Positions 9,091 through 19,501 of a stretch of 64,000 bases of DNA are shown piece after piece. The position numbers were made by a program, and so were the translations under genes. Below the pieces are notes generated by a model. The model saw only the letters and a program-made list of their open reading frames with translations, did no database searches and was not told the origin of the DNA. This stretch comes from an uncultured Alphaproteobacteria bacterium (GTDB taxonomy: Bacteria; Pseudomonadota; Alphaproteobacteria; UBA8366; JADFVY01), in the NCBI GenBank assembly GCA_947259105.1, contig CAMYKU010000004.1, positions 1 through 64,000 of the forward strand. Direction: 5' to 3'. The first letter of the stretch is position 1. Each line of letters opens with the position of its first letter.

Positions 9091-9969
9091 TCAGCGCATC
9101 GAGGCCTCGGTCTCGAAGAACCGGCCGTTCTCTTTGATCGACTGGCGGATCACCTCATAGTCCGCGTCCGTGCCCGGCAGCATGCCGTCGACCTTCAGCG
9201 CCTTGAGGGCTTTCGCGTCCGACATCTCAAGCAGCGCCGCCTGCAGCGCCTCTTGGATGCGGCTGTCCATGCCGGCACGGCCGACCCAGGGCTTGGTCAC
9301 GTTGGGGAACGTCACCAGAACGCGGATCGGCACACCCTTCTTGACCAGCTTGTTGAAGGTGCTCTGCTTCAGGGCGCCGGCTTCGAACTCGCCGCGACCC
9401 ACGGCGATCCCGACCTTGTCGTGGCGGCCGAGATATTCATAGCGGGACAGATCGCCGGCACGGACGCCATTCTCGACGAGATGGAGCTGCGAGAGATAGC
9501 GGCCGATCGTCGACTGGTCGTCGCCGAACGCGAACGATTTGCCGCGCAGCTGGGCGACGCTGTCGATATCGCTGTCGATTCCAACGCAGATGATGCCATT
9601 GAATGTCTTGGCGCCTTTCTTGCTCTCCATCGCAAGGATCGAGAGTTCCGGCTGCCGCCCCTTGCCGAGCACGTACGACGCCGGACCGAGACGCGTGAAG
9701 TCGACGCGGCCTTCGACCAGGTCGTCGAGGCCACCCTCATAGGTCGGCGAAACCTTCAGGTTGATCGTGACCGACTCACCAAGGCGATCGGTGAGGTCCC
9801 GTTCGAGAGCAGCCAGGGCCGGACGGAACTGTCGCTCCAGCTCGCCGCGGCTGTCGGTCGCATAGACGCCGAAATTCAGCGTCACTTCGGCCTGCGCTGA
9901 CTTGCCGATCACGACGGCTGCCAGGAAGGCAAGAGCCAGCAAGCCGGCCCGACGGATAGTCGAATTCAT
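9091..9969 (-). CDS. PhnD-like phosphate/phosphonate-type ABC substrate-binding protein
   Basis: This 292-residue periplasmic protein starts at the ATG behind a strong GGAGGA site and has a signal peptide ending near SAQA. Features of the PhnD/type 2 periplasmic-binding fold are [22 protein letters not shown] at the start, [15 protein letters not shown], a [19 protein letters not shown] hinge-side segment and FNVxK-type C-terminal helices. No permease or ATPase gene is next to it; instead the downstream neighbour is a chemoreceptor. It may therefore serve signalling rather than uptake. Ligand unassigned: phosphonate, phosphite and sulfonate-type anions are all possible for this family. Confidence 0.85.
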   Translation of the reverse strand: MNSTIRRAGLLALAFLAAVVIGKSAQAEVTLNFGVYATDSRGELERQFRPALAALERDLTDRLGESVTINLKVSPTYEGGLDDLVEGRVDFTRLGPASYVLGKGRQPELSILAMESKKGAKTFNGIICVGIDSDIDSVAQLRGKSFAFGDDQSTIGRYLSQLHLVENGVRAGDLSRYEYLGRHDKVGIAVGRGEFEAGALKQSTFNKLVKKGVPIRVLVTFPNVTKPWVGRAGMDSRIQEALQAALLEMSDAKALKALKVDGMLPGTDADYEVIRQSIKENGRFFETEASMR

Positions 9970-10511
9970 TCTGAAATCCTCCAAACAATTGAATTCCCGC
10001 ACCCTTCCAATTGCCGGAGACCAGCGCGCCTCAACCGAAGCTCAGAACGCGTGGCAAATTGTCTAAAATTCTCTCCAATACTTCCTTGTGTTCGATGAAT
10101 CAACATCGAACGGAAGTTTTTTCTTGGCAGAGTAAACAACGTTGTAAAAATGACATTATTCCCGGATCGTTTAACATTCTATAAATCGCCTAACAAAGTG
10201 CTAACCGAGCTGTCCGGTGCACCCTCATTTTCGGGCTTCCAGCAAGCGAACCCGCCCTTTTGGGGACATCCAAGCGGGCTCGACATCAGACGATGCAATA
10301 TGTGGGCCAAGTCTTGGTAATATTATGAGGACTGCAGGGTTTGGAAGTGCCTTGACTTTGGTTAATAAAATACCGCGCGGCCTGTGCCGGAGCCACGCAT
10401 CGTGATGGCGACCGCACGGTGTATGGCCCCCGCAGCGCATTCGCAGCAGATCGCTGGACCGGCGTGCCGCGCGGTGGCATCCTTTGCGGAACAGTGTGCG
10501 GGGAATGGAGC
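9970..10511. other. gene-free, AT-rich divergent intergenic region
   Basis: About 540 bases between the divergent PhnD-like and DUF1194 genes. It is much richer in A+T than the rest of the window between about 10050 and 10200 and near 10310-10370. I see no open frame with a plausible start and ribosome site. It contains the hairpin with a T-run described at 10080-10125 and must hold the promoters of both flanking genes, which I could not assign with confidence. Confidence 0.6.
10080..10125 (+). terminator. intrinsic-terminator-like hairpin on the + strand
   Basis: Arms GTTCGATG (10090-10097) and CATCGAAC (10104-10111) are perfectly complementary with a six-base loop; the stem is extended by ACTTCC (10080-10085) pairing with GGAAGT (10112-10117) around a four-base bulge, and TTTTTTCTT follows. 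This is a textbook rho-independent form for + strand transcription, yet no + strand gene precedes it. It could end an unseen small RNA antisense to the PhnD-like leader or could be structure in that gene's 5' untranslated region. Confidence 0.5.
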
Positions 10512-11318
10512 ATGGGACGGTGTCTTTCCGCGGTGCTGCTGTTGCTGGCGAGTCTGATGCTGCCGGCCGCGGCGGCGGCCGACACGCCGGTCGATCTCGA
10601 GCTGGTCCTGGCGGTCGACGTATCGCTGAGCATCGACGTCGCCGAGGCCGGGCTGCAGCGCGAAGGCTATATCCAGGCGTTCCGCAATGCGGAGGTGGTC
10701 CGCGCCATACGGTCGGGCATCCTTGGCCGGATCGCGGTCACCTATGTCGAATGGGCCGGGCCACATCAGCGCCGGGTGGTGGTCGGCTGGACCCTGGTCG
10801 ACGGCGGCGGGACGGCCGAGGCCTTCGCCAGCGCGCTGGAGCTGAGCGCCCCGGGGTCGGCCCGGCGCACCTCGATCAGCGGCGCCATCGATTATGCGCT
10901 CCCGCTGTTCGCCGGCAACGGGTTCGAGGGCACGCGCCGGGTCATCGACGTCTCGGGAGACGGCCCGAACAACGGCGGCGGCCTGGTGACGGGTGCGCGC
11001 GACCGGGCGGTCGCCGCCGGCCTCACGGTCAACGGGCTGCCGATCCTCGACGACAGCGGCGGCATGTACTCGTGGTACAACATCCCGAACCTGGACCTGT
11101 ACTATCACGACTGCGTGATCGGCGGGCCCGGCGCGTTCATGGTCGTGGCCGAGGATTTCCGCGATTTCGCCCGCGCCGTGCGCCGCAAGCTGATCCTCGA
11201 GATCGCCGGAACGATGCCGCGGCTGATGGCGGCGCAGTTCGCGCGCGACGAGCGCGCAAGCCCGCCCTGCGACATCGGCGAACGCCTGCGCCAGACCCGC
11301 GAGGAAGAGGATTTCTGA
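10512..11318 (+). CDS. DUF1194 (von Willebrand A-like) secreted protein
   Basis: A 268-residue protein with a signal peptide (MGRCLSAVLLLLASLM, cleavage after AAAADT or nearby). The mature part starts VDLELVLAVDVSLSID, in which DVSLS is a MIDAS-like metal site of a von Willebrand factor A fold, and it keeps SGDGPNNGG later on. This matches the DUF1194 family, common as a single-copy periplasmic protein in alphaproteobacteria and without an established role. The start was set by the signal peptide and a GGAG a few bases upstream; a longer frame from 10419 lacks these. Stands alone, divergent from the PhnD-like gene. Confidence 0.87.
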   Translation: MGRCLSAVLLLLASLMLPAAAAADTPVDLELVLAVDVSLSIDVAEAGLQREGYIQAFRNAEVVRAIRSGILGRIAVTYVEWAGPHQRRVVVGWTLVDGGGTAEAFASALELSAPGSARRTSISGAIDYALPLFAGNGFEGTRRVIDVSGDGPNNGGGLVTGARDRAVAAGLTVNGLPILDDSGGMYSWYNIPNLDLYYHDCVIGGPGAFMVVAEDFRDFARAVRRKLILEIAGTMPRLMAAQFARDERASPPCDIGERLRQTREEEDF

Positions 11319-11384
11319 GGCTGATCAAAATAACGTGACTGGCCGGAGAGCGATGACCTGCCGACCGAAGCCGAAGGCGCAGGG

Positions 11385-11460
11385 TGGTGGGCCCGGCAGG
11401 ATTCGAACCTGCGACAACACCGTTATGAGCGGTGCGTTCTGACCGCTGAACTACGGGCCC
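11385..11460 (-). tRNA. tRNA-Ile2 (anticodon CAU, lysidine type)
   Basis: A 76-nt cloverleaf with encoded CCA. The acceptor arm GGGCCCG pairs with CGGGCCC, the T-arm carries GTTCGAATC, and the anticodon loop is CTCATAA, giving CAU. The first-stem C4-G69 and C5-G68 pairs are the determinants used by TilS for tRNA-Ile2, which argues for the AUA-reading isoleucine tRNA rather than an elongator Met tRNA; it lacks initiator features such as the C1-A72 mismatch. Elongator Met remains a weaker alternative. Confidence 0.85.
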
Positions 11461-11643
11461 GCCCCCTATATAGCAGGCTCGCCACGAAATGCGAGGGGGC
11501 TGGGAAACTCCGCCGCCGGGCGGTACGGCGACAACGCGGTCGACCGGAATGCGAGTCTGGAGCCGCATCCCGCCGGCCCGGATTTTCATTTTGCGAACGG
11601 CGCGCCGGCCACGGCATCCAGCAGGCGCCTGCGGCCGGCAGGA

Positions 11644-12495
11644 TCAGGCGGACACGACCGTCCCCTGGGCCACGTCCAGCACCATCAAATCCGCACCGAT
11701 GGTGACCGGGCCGTCGAAATCCGCCTTCACTTCCTGGTAAAGCGCTTCCGTATCGCAATCCGGCGGCACGAAATGGGTCAGCGCCAGCCATTTGGCCCCC
11801 GCCTTCGCCGCCACCTTGCCGACGTCGCCGGAGAGCGTGTGGTAGGAGGCGACGTTCTCGACGGTTTCGGCCGTGCGCACCCCTTCGAGGACCGGAATCT
11901 CGCGGTGGACGAAGACTTCATGCAGCAGCAGGTCGGCGCCCCTTGCGGCCTCGATGAGCGCGTCGCACGGGCGGGTGTCGCCGGAAATCGCCAGTTTCGC
12001 CGCGGCGGTTTCGAAAACATACCCGTAGGCGTGGCGGACCGGCTTGTGATCGACTTCGACGGCCCGCACGCGCATGGCGCCGAATTCCATCGTCTCGCCG
12101 GGCTTGATCTCGGTCACCTCGGTCTGAAGCGCGAGGGCGGAGGGGCGGCGTTCGTGGGCAATGCGCTGCTCCATTTCCGTGTGCCACAGCGATACCAGCC
12201 CGTCCACATAGCGGTAGGTTCCCGGCGGGCCGTAGACCTTCTGCGGCCGGTCGCGCCCCTGGTGCCAGGACGAGATCACCAGCTGGAAGAGATCGACGAT
12301 ATGGTCGGAATGCATGTGGGTGAGCAGCACCGCGTCGATGTCGCGCCCGCTGATCCCCGCCTGGGCCAGCCGCTGCGTCACGCCCGAGCCGCAATCGACC
12401 AGCAGAACTGTGCCGTCATGGCGCACGATCTGCGCCGGGCCGTAGCGGTCCGCACTGACGATCGGGCAGCCGGTACCGAGAAGCGTGAGTTCCAT
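11644..12495 (-). CDS. MBL-fold metallohydrolase, RNase Z/arylsulfatase-like
   Basis: A 283-residue enzyme with the metallo-beta-lactamase motif THMHSDHIVD (residues about 59-68), a later SGDTRP metal-ligand aspartate and LTHFVPP near the C-terminus, as in RNase Z-type and related hydrolases. The N-terminus MELTLLGTGCPIVSADRYGP is typical for this subgroup (GTG-P-x-D-R-GP). No signal peptide, so cytoplasmic. RNase Z proper usually carries a longer exosite, which I do not see, so a small-molecule phosphodiesterase or lactonase role is equally open. Stands alone between tRNA-Ile2 and the repeats behind rpoD. Confidence 0.85.
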   Translation of the reverse strand: MELTLLGTGCPIVSADRYGPAQIVRHDGTVLLVDCGSGVTQRLAQAGISGRDIDAVLLTHMHSDHIVDLFQLVISSWHQGRDRPQKVYGPPGTYRYVDGLVSLWHTEMEQRIAHERRPSALALQTEVTEIKPGETMEFGAMRVRAVEVDHKPVRHAYGYVFETAAAKLAISGDTRPCDALIEAARGADLLLHEVFVHREIPVLEGVRTAETVENVASYHTLSGDVGKVAAKAGAKWLALTHFVPPDCDTEALYQEVKADFDGPVTIGADLMVLDVAQGTVVSA

Positions 12496-12581
12496 GGGTG
12501 AGGCCCCGGGCGATCGGTGAGTGCTGGATGGGGTTTATAAACCACCGAGGCGCGGGAAGGAAAGTGCGGTCGGTCAAGGAT

Positions 12582-12688
12582 GCGCACCCCCACCCCGACC
12601 CTCCCCCGTCAAGGGGGAGGGTGAAGGGAGGCGGGCTTTTCTGTGAAGTCCTCCCCCTCGATGGGGGAGGATTTAGGTGGGGGTGCGC
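12582..12688. repeat. repeat family R1: paired inverted copies (locus A)
   Basis: Two copies of a palindromic GC-rich unit (CCCTCCCCC-3 to 4 bases-GGGGGAGGG) face each other. Their outer ends are the perfect inverted repeat GCGCACCCCCACC at 12582-12594 and 12676-12688. The same unit recurs at 18975-19112, 19455-19515 and 39199-39296. The whole looks like a small non-autonomous mobile element of about 107 bases, dropped between the MBL gene and the rpoD terminator. Confidence 0.85.
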
Positions 12689-12702
12689 TTCGGCAGGCGA
12701 GG

Positions 12703-12725
12703 AAAAAAAGGGGCCCGAAGGCCCC
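12703..12725 (-). terminator. rho-independent terminator of the rpoD transcript
   Basis: Read on the minus strand: GGGGCC, tetraloop TTCG, GGCCCC, then seven T. A six-pair GC stem with the very stable UUCG loop and a clean U-run. It lies behind the sigma 1.1 micro-ORF, so that ORF is inside the rpoD transcript. Confidence 0.9.
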
Positions 12726-12745
12726 TCGTCCGCTATTCATGCCAC

Positions 12746-12925
12746 CTATTTCTCGACAACGTTGATATGTTCTTCCATCAGCATCACCATGACGGCTTCT
12801 ATCTGCTCCGACGACGTCGTATCCTCGGGAATCGCCTCATTTAAATCGGCGACCGTGACCTTGCCGCTTTTCCGGCCCTTGGCCAGCAGCGCCTGGATCG
12901 CTGGCGTCTCGGTGATGTCCCGCAA
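12746..12925 (-). CDS. stand-alone sigma-70 region 1.1 micro-protein behind rpoD
   Basis: After the rpoD stop codon (12935-12937) the same frame stays open for 62 codons and encodes a second copy of sigma region 1.1: AIQALLAKGRKSGKVTVADL, NEAIPEDTTSSEQIEAVM, ending EEHINVVEK. It matches the start of this RpoD ([40 protein letters not shown]) at roughly half the positions. There is no ATG before the domain; candidate starts are TTG at 12923-12925 (59 residues, chosen) or CTG three bases upstream, with AGGG near the rpoD stop as a weak ribosome site. Alternatives are stop readthrough or a decaying duplication, but the codon-level conservation argues for selection. Region 1.1 normally masks sigma from DNA, so a free copy might modulate sigma or holoenzyme. 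Confidence 0.65.
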   Translation of the reverse strand: MRDITETPAIQALLAKGRKSGKVTVADLNEAIPEDTTSSEQIEAVMVMLMEEHINVVEK

Positions 12926-12934
12926 CAGCCGACC

Positions 12935-15031
<2,097 letters not shown>

Positions 15032-15093
15032 GCAGTTAACCCCGCTAATTCATGTGCGCCCGGGATCCCCCGGCCGCATCCAATCTGCGCCCA

Positions 15094-16941
15094 TCAGCCA
15101 CCGTCGTCCCACTCCCCGGCATCGTGCAGTCCGTCTTCGGACTCGCGCATCCGGCTATCGCTGAGTTCGACATCTTTGCGAAAAGCCAGAAACCGCGCCT
15201 CCCTTTCCTCGTCCGGGTGCTCTGCTGTATAACGTGCGGAGGCCTCCAATTCTTCCATTCGCCGCCCCTGAAAAATGAACGCGAGCACTTCCGCAAGCCC
15301 GGCGCGCGCCGCCGCGACCGGGGATTCCGGCCGCGCGAACGCAGCATGGACCAGAACGTCATCGGCGCACAGCGCCCCTATCAGAGGGGCGAAGCCGTCC
15401 CGTGAGAGGTGGCGTTTCAGTGTCTCCGCGTCAAGGTCTGGTTCCGCAGCCAGTTGTTTTTGTAGCGCCTGCAGCAGGTTGTCAAAATCGGGGTCCAGTT
15501 CGGCATGGGAGAGCGAAGCACTGAACTCATCGGCCAGTTCTGGGTGCTGCAGCAGGGTGGCCAGCACCACCTGCTGCCGGCGGCGCGGGAACGCCGCGGC
15601 GCTGGCCAGCGCCCCACCGCCGGGTATGGGCCGCTGCAATCCCGGCCCGCCGCCGCCGCCTTGCCGCCGCACGGCGCGGAAATTGCGGTACAGCCGCTCG
15701 CGGAACGCCGACCAGTAATGGTCCTGCACCACGCGGTCGACGATCTGCCGCGCGCGCCCCCGCAGCCGGCGCTCGAGATCGGCCCGGCGCTCCGGCGTGT
15801 CGAGCGACCGCATGCCGAGCTCCAGCCGCCAGATCAGCTCCGACATCGGCACCCCGTCATCGAGGATGCGGCGCATCGCCGCAGCCCCGCTGGCAGCGAT
15901 CAGGTCGTCCGGGTCCTTGCCGGGCGGCAGCATCGCGAAACGCAGCGACTTGCCGGGGCGGAGCAGCGGCAGCGCCCGGTCGGCGGCGCGGGCGGCGGCG
16001 CGCGCCCCCGCCTCGTCGCCGTCGAAACACAGGGTCGGCTCGTCCGCGTGCCGCCACAGGGCGGTGATCTGGTCTTCGGTCAGCGCGGTGCCGAGCGGCG
16101 CCACCGCCCCCTCGAACCCGGCGCGGTACAGCGCGATCACGTCCATGTAGCCCTCGGCGACCACGAGCTGCGCGCCGTCGCGCACCGCCGCCGCGGCGCG
16201 GTCGAGGTTGTAGAGCGTGTGGCCCTTGTGGAACAGCGGGGTTTCCGGCGAGTTGATGTATTTCGCGGCCTTCGCGTCGCCCAGCAGCCTTGCCCCGAAG
16301 GCCACGATGCGGCCGCGCCGGTCGGCGATCGGGAACATCACCCGGTCGCGAAACAGGTCGTACGGCGCGCCCCCGTCGTCGGGTTGCTTGAGCAGGCCCG
16401 CCTCGACCAGCGTTTCGGCGGTGAAACCCTGCCCGGTCAGCGCCGTCTTCAGCGCGTCCCGCGAATTGGGCGCGAAACCCAGCCGGAAATGACCGATCAG
16501 CTTCTCGTCGAGACCCCTTCCCGTCAGGTATCGCCGGGCCGCGCCGCCGGCCGCGCCGCGCAGCTGGTCGGCGAACCAGCGCGACGCGGCATCGACGGCC
16601 TCGGCAAGGCCGACGCGCCGTTCCTCCTTCGCACGCTCCTCCGGCGTCTGTTCCGGCATCTGCAGGCCGGCCAGTCCGGCAAGCTGCTCGACGGCGTCCA
16701 GGAAGCTCAGCTTCTGGGTATTCTGCACGAACGAGATCGCGTCGCCATGGGCGCCGCAGCCGAAGCAGTGATAGAAGCCCTTGTCCTCGTTCACCGTGAA
16801 CGAGGGCGTCTTTTCATTGTGGAACGGGCACAGGCCGAGATGCTCGCGGCCCTTGCGCACAAGCTTGACCCGCCGGCCGACGACATCCACGAGACCCACA
16901 CGGTCCTTGATGTCGTCGAGAAAACGTGGCGGAAACGCCAT
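15094..16941 (-). CDS. dnaG: DNA primase
   Basis: A 615-residue primase that makes RNA primers at the replication fork. The N-terminal zinc-binding domain has Cys38, His41, Cys59 and Cys62 (LCPFHNEKTPSF and HCFGCGAHGDAISF). The catalytic TOPRIM section shows VVAEGYMDVIALYRAG and CFDGDEAGARAA, giving the acidic metal-binding residues. The C-terminal part is the less conserved helicase-binding domain. Length fits the family. It is 62 nt upstream of rpoD and likely co-transcribed with it. Confidence 0.98.
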   Translation of the reverse strand: MAFPPRFLDDIKDRVGLVDVVGRRVKLVRKGREHLGLCPFHNEKTPSFTVNEDKGFYHCFGCGAHGDAISFVQNTQKLSFLDAVEQLAGLAGLQMPEQTPEERAKEERRVGLAEAVDAASRWFADQLRGAAGGAARRYLTGRGLDEKLIGHFRLGFAPNSRDALKTALTGQGFTAETLVEAGLLKQPDDGGAPYDLFRDRVMFPIADRRGRIVAFGARLLGDAKAAKYINSPETPLFHKGHTLYNLDRAAAAVRDGAQLVVAEGYMDVIALYRAGFEGAVAPLGTALTEDQITALWRHADEPTLCFDGDEAGARAAARAADRALPLLRPGKSLRFAMLPPGKDPDDLIAASGAAAMRRILDDGVPMSELIWRLELGMRSLDTPERRADLERRLRGRARQIVDRVVQDHYWSAFRERLYRNFRAVRRQGGGGGPGLQRPIPGGGALASAAAFPRRRQQVVLATLLQHPELADEFSASLSHAELDPDFDNLLQALQKQLAAEPDLDAETLKRHLSRDGFAPLIGALCADDVLVHAAFARPESPVAAARAGLAEVLAFIFQGRRMEELEASARYTAEHPDEEREARFLAFRKDVELSDSRMRESEDGLHDAGEWDDGG

Positions 16942-17006
16942 GTCGGTCGTTGCTCCCGGGAACGGGGAATCCCGTCCCCCCTTATAGCACGTCGCGGCGG
17001 GCGCGG

Positions 17007-17465
17007 TCAGCCGGAGAGCAGCGCCTTGGCCACCTGCCCCGCCTTGGCGAAATCCATCTGCCCGGCATATTCCTCGCGCAGGGTAGCCATGACCTTGCCC
17101 ATCTCCTTCAGGCCGGAGGCCCCGACCGATTCGATGGCCTGCCGGATGGCCGCCTCGATCGCGGCGTCGTCCATCTGTTCCGGCAGATAGCCCTCGATGA
17201 TCTCGATTTCCTCGGCTTCCTGCCGGGCCAGCTCCTCGCGGCCGCCCTTCTGGTACATCTCGATGCTCTCGCGGCGCTGCTTGATCATGGTCTGCAGCAT
17301 CGAGAGGATATCTTCCTCGCCGATACCCTCGGTCTGGCCCTTGCCGCGCGCCGCGATGTCGCGGTCCTTCAGCGCCGCCAGAATCAGGCGCAGCGTCGCC
17401 GTCGCGCGCTGCTGCTTGGCCAGCATCGCCTTCTTGAGTTCCTCGTTAAGACGCTCGCGCAACAT
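17007..17465 (-). CDS. GatB/YqeY-domain protein
   Basis: A 152-residue cytoplasmic protein starting MLRERLNEELKKAMLAKQ, with TLRLILAALKDRDIAARG, the helix QRRESIEMYQKGGREELA and the C-terminal GLKEMGKVMATLRE, which together define the YqeY family (tRNA-dependent amidotransferase B-like domain). Its position next to dnaG and divergent from carA is conserved in many alphaproteobacteria. The molecular role is unsettled; a tRNA-related function is inferred from the shared domain with GatB. Confidence 0.93.
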   Translation of the reverse strand: MLRERLNEELKKAMLAKQQRATATLRLILAALKDRDIAARGKGQTEGIGEEDILSMLQTMIKQRRESIEMYQKGGREELARQEAEEIEIIEGYLPEQMDDAAIEAAIRQAIESVGASGLKEMGKVMATLREEYAGQMDFAKAGQVAKALLSG

Positions 17466-17689
17466 TGCTTGTGCCTGTTCTTCGGGGATGCCACATACGC
17501 CGGGGACAGCGCGGAACAGTCGTCCCGGCCACCTCCAGCCGCCTGCCCCGAATGCCGCCTGGGTCTCCCCCTAACAGACCCCCGCCGGGCGCAGGGCCGA
17601 TAACCTACCCGATCCGGGCTGCTAAGGCAAACCGATACGGCGTTAATAACTTATTGATATTAAACAAGAAAGAGAATCAACCGGTTGGC

Positions 17690-17722
17690 TTGACTGCGGC
17701 CCGTCTTTTGCTTAAAAGACGG
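17690..17722 (+). promoter_or_regulatory. putative carA promoter with overlapping inverted repeat
   Basis: TTGACT at 17690-17695, 17 bases, then TAAAAG at 17713-17718 is a good -35/-10 pair about 70 bases before the carA ATG. Overlapping the spacer and the -10 is a perfect nine-base inverted repeat (CCGTCTTTT at 17701-17709, AAAAGACGG at 17714-17722, four-base loop), a possible operator for pyrimidine/arginine control or a leader hairpin. No leader peptide was found between it and carA. Confidence 0.5.
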
Positions 17723-17790
17723 CGCGATTGGTTCGAAGCGCTTGCCGGCGCAGGCCGACCCCACTCCCCCGGAAAGGGGACGCGAGGCAT

Positions 17791-18963
17791 ATGTCCGAAA
17801 CAAAGCCTGCCAAGACCGCCGTGCCCCCGGGCGTCACGGCGGCATTGGTTCTGGCCGACGGGACGGTATTCTGGGGGCAGGGACTCGGCGCCGCCGGCGA
17901 GACGGTCGGCGAGGTTTGCTTCAACACCTCGATCACCGGCTATCAGGAGATCATGACCGACCCGTCCTACGCCGGGCAGATCGTCACCTTCACATTCCCG
18001 CATATCGGCAATGTCGGCGCCAATCCCGAAGACGTCGAAACCGTCACCCCGGCCGCGCGCGGCTGCGTGCTGCGGGCAGAGGTCACCGGCCCGTCGAGCT
18101 GGCGCGCGGCGCAACCCTTCGACGCCTGGCTGAAATCGCAGAACCTGATCGCCATCGCAGGTGTCGATACACGCCGCGTTACCCGCCGCATCCGCGAGTC
18201 GGGCGCGCCCGCCGGCGCGCTGGCCCATGCGCCGGACGGCAAGCTGGACATCGCCGCGCTGCAGGGACAAGCCGCCGGCTGGCCGGGGCTCGAGGGCATG
18301 GACCTCGCCAGGGAGGTCAGCTGCACCCAGACCTACCAATGGGACGGCTCCACCTGGGCGCTGGGCCAGGGGTACGGCCGCCAAGAAAATCCGCGCTTCC
18401 ACGTGGTGGCGATGGATTTCGGCGCCAAGCACAACATCCTGCGCTGCCTGACGGCGCTGGGGTGCCGGGTGACGGTGGTTCCGGCGAATGCCAGCGCCGA
18501 AGACGTGCTGGGCTTCGAGCCCGACGGCGTGTTCCTCGCCAACGGCCCGGGCGACCCCGCGGCGACCGGCGAATACGCGGTGCCGACGATCAGGGCCATC
18601 CTGGAAACCGGCAAGCCGGTGTTCGGGATCTGCCTCGGCCACCAGATGCTGGCGCTGGCGCTGGGCGCGCGGACCGAGAAGATGCATCACGGCCACCGCG
18701 GCGCCAACCACCCGGTCAAGGACCTGGCCACCGGCAGGGTCGAGATCACCAGCCAGAACCACGGCTTCGTGGTGGCCGCGGAGTCGCTGCCGGACGGCGT
18801 CGAGATGACCCATGTCTCGCTGTTCGACGGCTCGCTGGAAGGCATACGCTGCACCGGCCGCCCGGTGTTCAGCGTGCAGTACCACCCCGAGGCCTCCCCC
18901 GGCCCGCACGACTCGCATTACCTGTTCGAGCGCTTCGTGGCGATGATGGAGGAGCATTCGTGA
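17791..18963 (+). CDS. carA: carbamoyl-phosphate synthase small subunit
   Basis: A 390-residue glutaminase subunit that hydrolyses glutamine and channels ammonia to CarB for carbamoyl phosphate used in arginine and pyrimidine synthesis. The N-terminal domain has TGYQEIMTDPSY and GVDTRRVTRRIR; the class I amidotransferase domain has FGICLGHQML with the catalytic cysteine, and VQYHPEASPGPHDS with the histidine. The ATG at 17791 (MSETKPAK) was chosen over an upstream GTG because of GAGG just before it and typical CarA length. carB follows after a 560-base insertion carrying repeats and a DUF559 gene. Confidence 0.97.
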   Translation: MSETKPAKTAVPPGVTAALVLADGTVFWGQGLGAAGETVGEVCFNTSITGYQEIMTDPSYAGQIVTFTFPHIGNVGANPEDVETVTPAARGCVLRAEVTGPSSWRAAQPFDAWLKSQNLIAIAGVDTRRVTRRIRESGAPAGALAHAPDGKLDIAALQGQAAGWPGLEGMDLAREVSCTQTYQWDGSTWALGQGYGRQENPRFHVVAMDFGAKHNILRCLTALGCRVTVVPANASAEDVLGFEPDGVFLANGPGDPAATGEYAVPTIRAILETGKPVFGICLGHQMLALALGARTEKMHHGHRGANHPVKDLATGRVEITSQNHGFVVAAESLPDGVEMTHVSLFDGSLEGIRCTGRPVFSVQYHPEASPGPHDSHYLFERFVAMMEEHS

Positions 18964-18974
18964 CTCTCGTGGCC

Positions 18975-19112
18975 ATGCGCACCTCCTCCCTGACCCTCCC
19001 CCATCAAGGGGGAGGGAATTATAGTTGGAGCGAGGGCGCTGGCGCTGGAGCGGATGAAATCGGAAAATTATTCCCTCCCCCCTCGTGGGGGAGGGTTAGG
19101 GAGGGGGGGCTG
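18975..19112. repeat. repeat family R1: paired inverted copies (locus B, left)
   Basis: One R1 copy in + orientation (18975-19038, starting ATGCGCACC) and one in - orientation (about 19065-19112, starting ATTCCCTCCCCC). Each has the core CCCTCCCCC-spacer-GGGGGAGGG. Together they resemble the foldback element at 12582-12688 and stand between the carA stop and the DUF559 start. Confidence 0.85.
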
Positions 19113-19120
19113 CCGGCTCC

Positions 19121-19501
19121 ATGTCCACACGGAAGGCGAAGGAGTTACGGCAAAACCGCACTGAGGCGGAAAAACGTCTGTGGGAGCGGTTGCGGCGCAA
19201 ACGAATCGACGGGTTCCGGTTTCGCCAGCAGGTACCGCACGGACGGTATATTGCCGATTTCGTTTGTTTCGAGGCAAGGCTCATTGTCGAGCTGGACGGG
19301 GGACAGCATGCCGAGCAGGCCGCATACGATGCGGATCGGACCGAGTGGCTGGAATCGCAAGGGTTCCGGATACTTCGATTCTGCAATAACGAGGTTTTCG
19401 AGAACATCGAAGGCGTCGAGACGGTCATACGGGCAGCGCTCCGCTCGGGAGGCGATGCGCACCCCCTCCCTGGCCCTCCCCCATCGAGGGGGAGGGAATA
19501 A
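19121..19501 (+). CDS. DUF559 endonuclease-domain protein inside the car operon
   Basis: A 126-residue protein of the DUF559 (Vsr/PD-(D/E)XK-like) family. Seen are LRQNRTEAEKRLWERLR, GFRFRQQVPHGRYIADFVC, the core IVELDGGQH and ILRFCNNEVFENIEGV, in family order; these supply the D...E/Q-x-K/H-like nuclease residues. Its last 15 or so codons (about GDAHPLPGPPPSRGRE) are translated from the R1 repeat, so the repeat forms the C-terminus and stop. It sits between carA and carB, which are normally adjacent, and is flanked by R1 copies in opposite orientation. Probably a recent insertion; may cleave DNA or help move R1 repeats. Confidence 0.85.
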   Translation: MSTRKAKELRQNRTEAEKRLWERLRRKRIDGFRFRQQVPHGRYIADFVCFEARLIVELDGGQHAEQAAYDADRTEWLESQGFRILRFCNNEVFENIEGVETVIRAALRSGGDAHPLPGPPPSRGRE

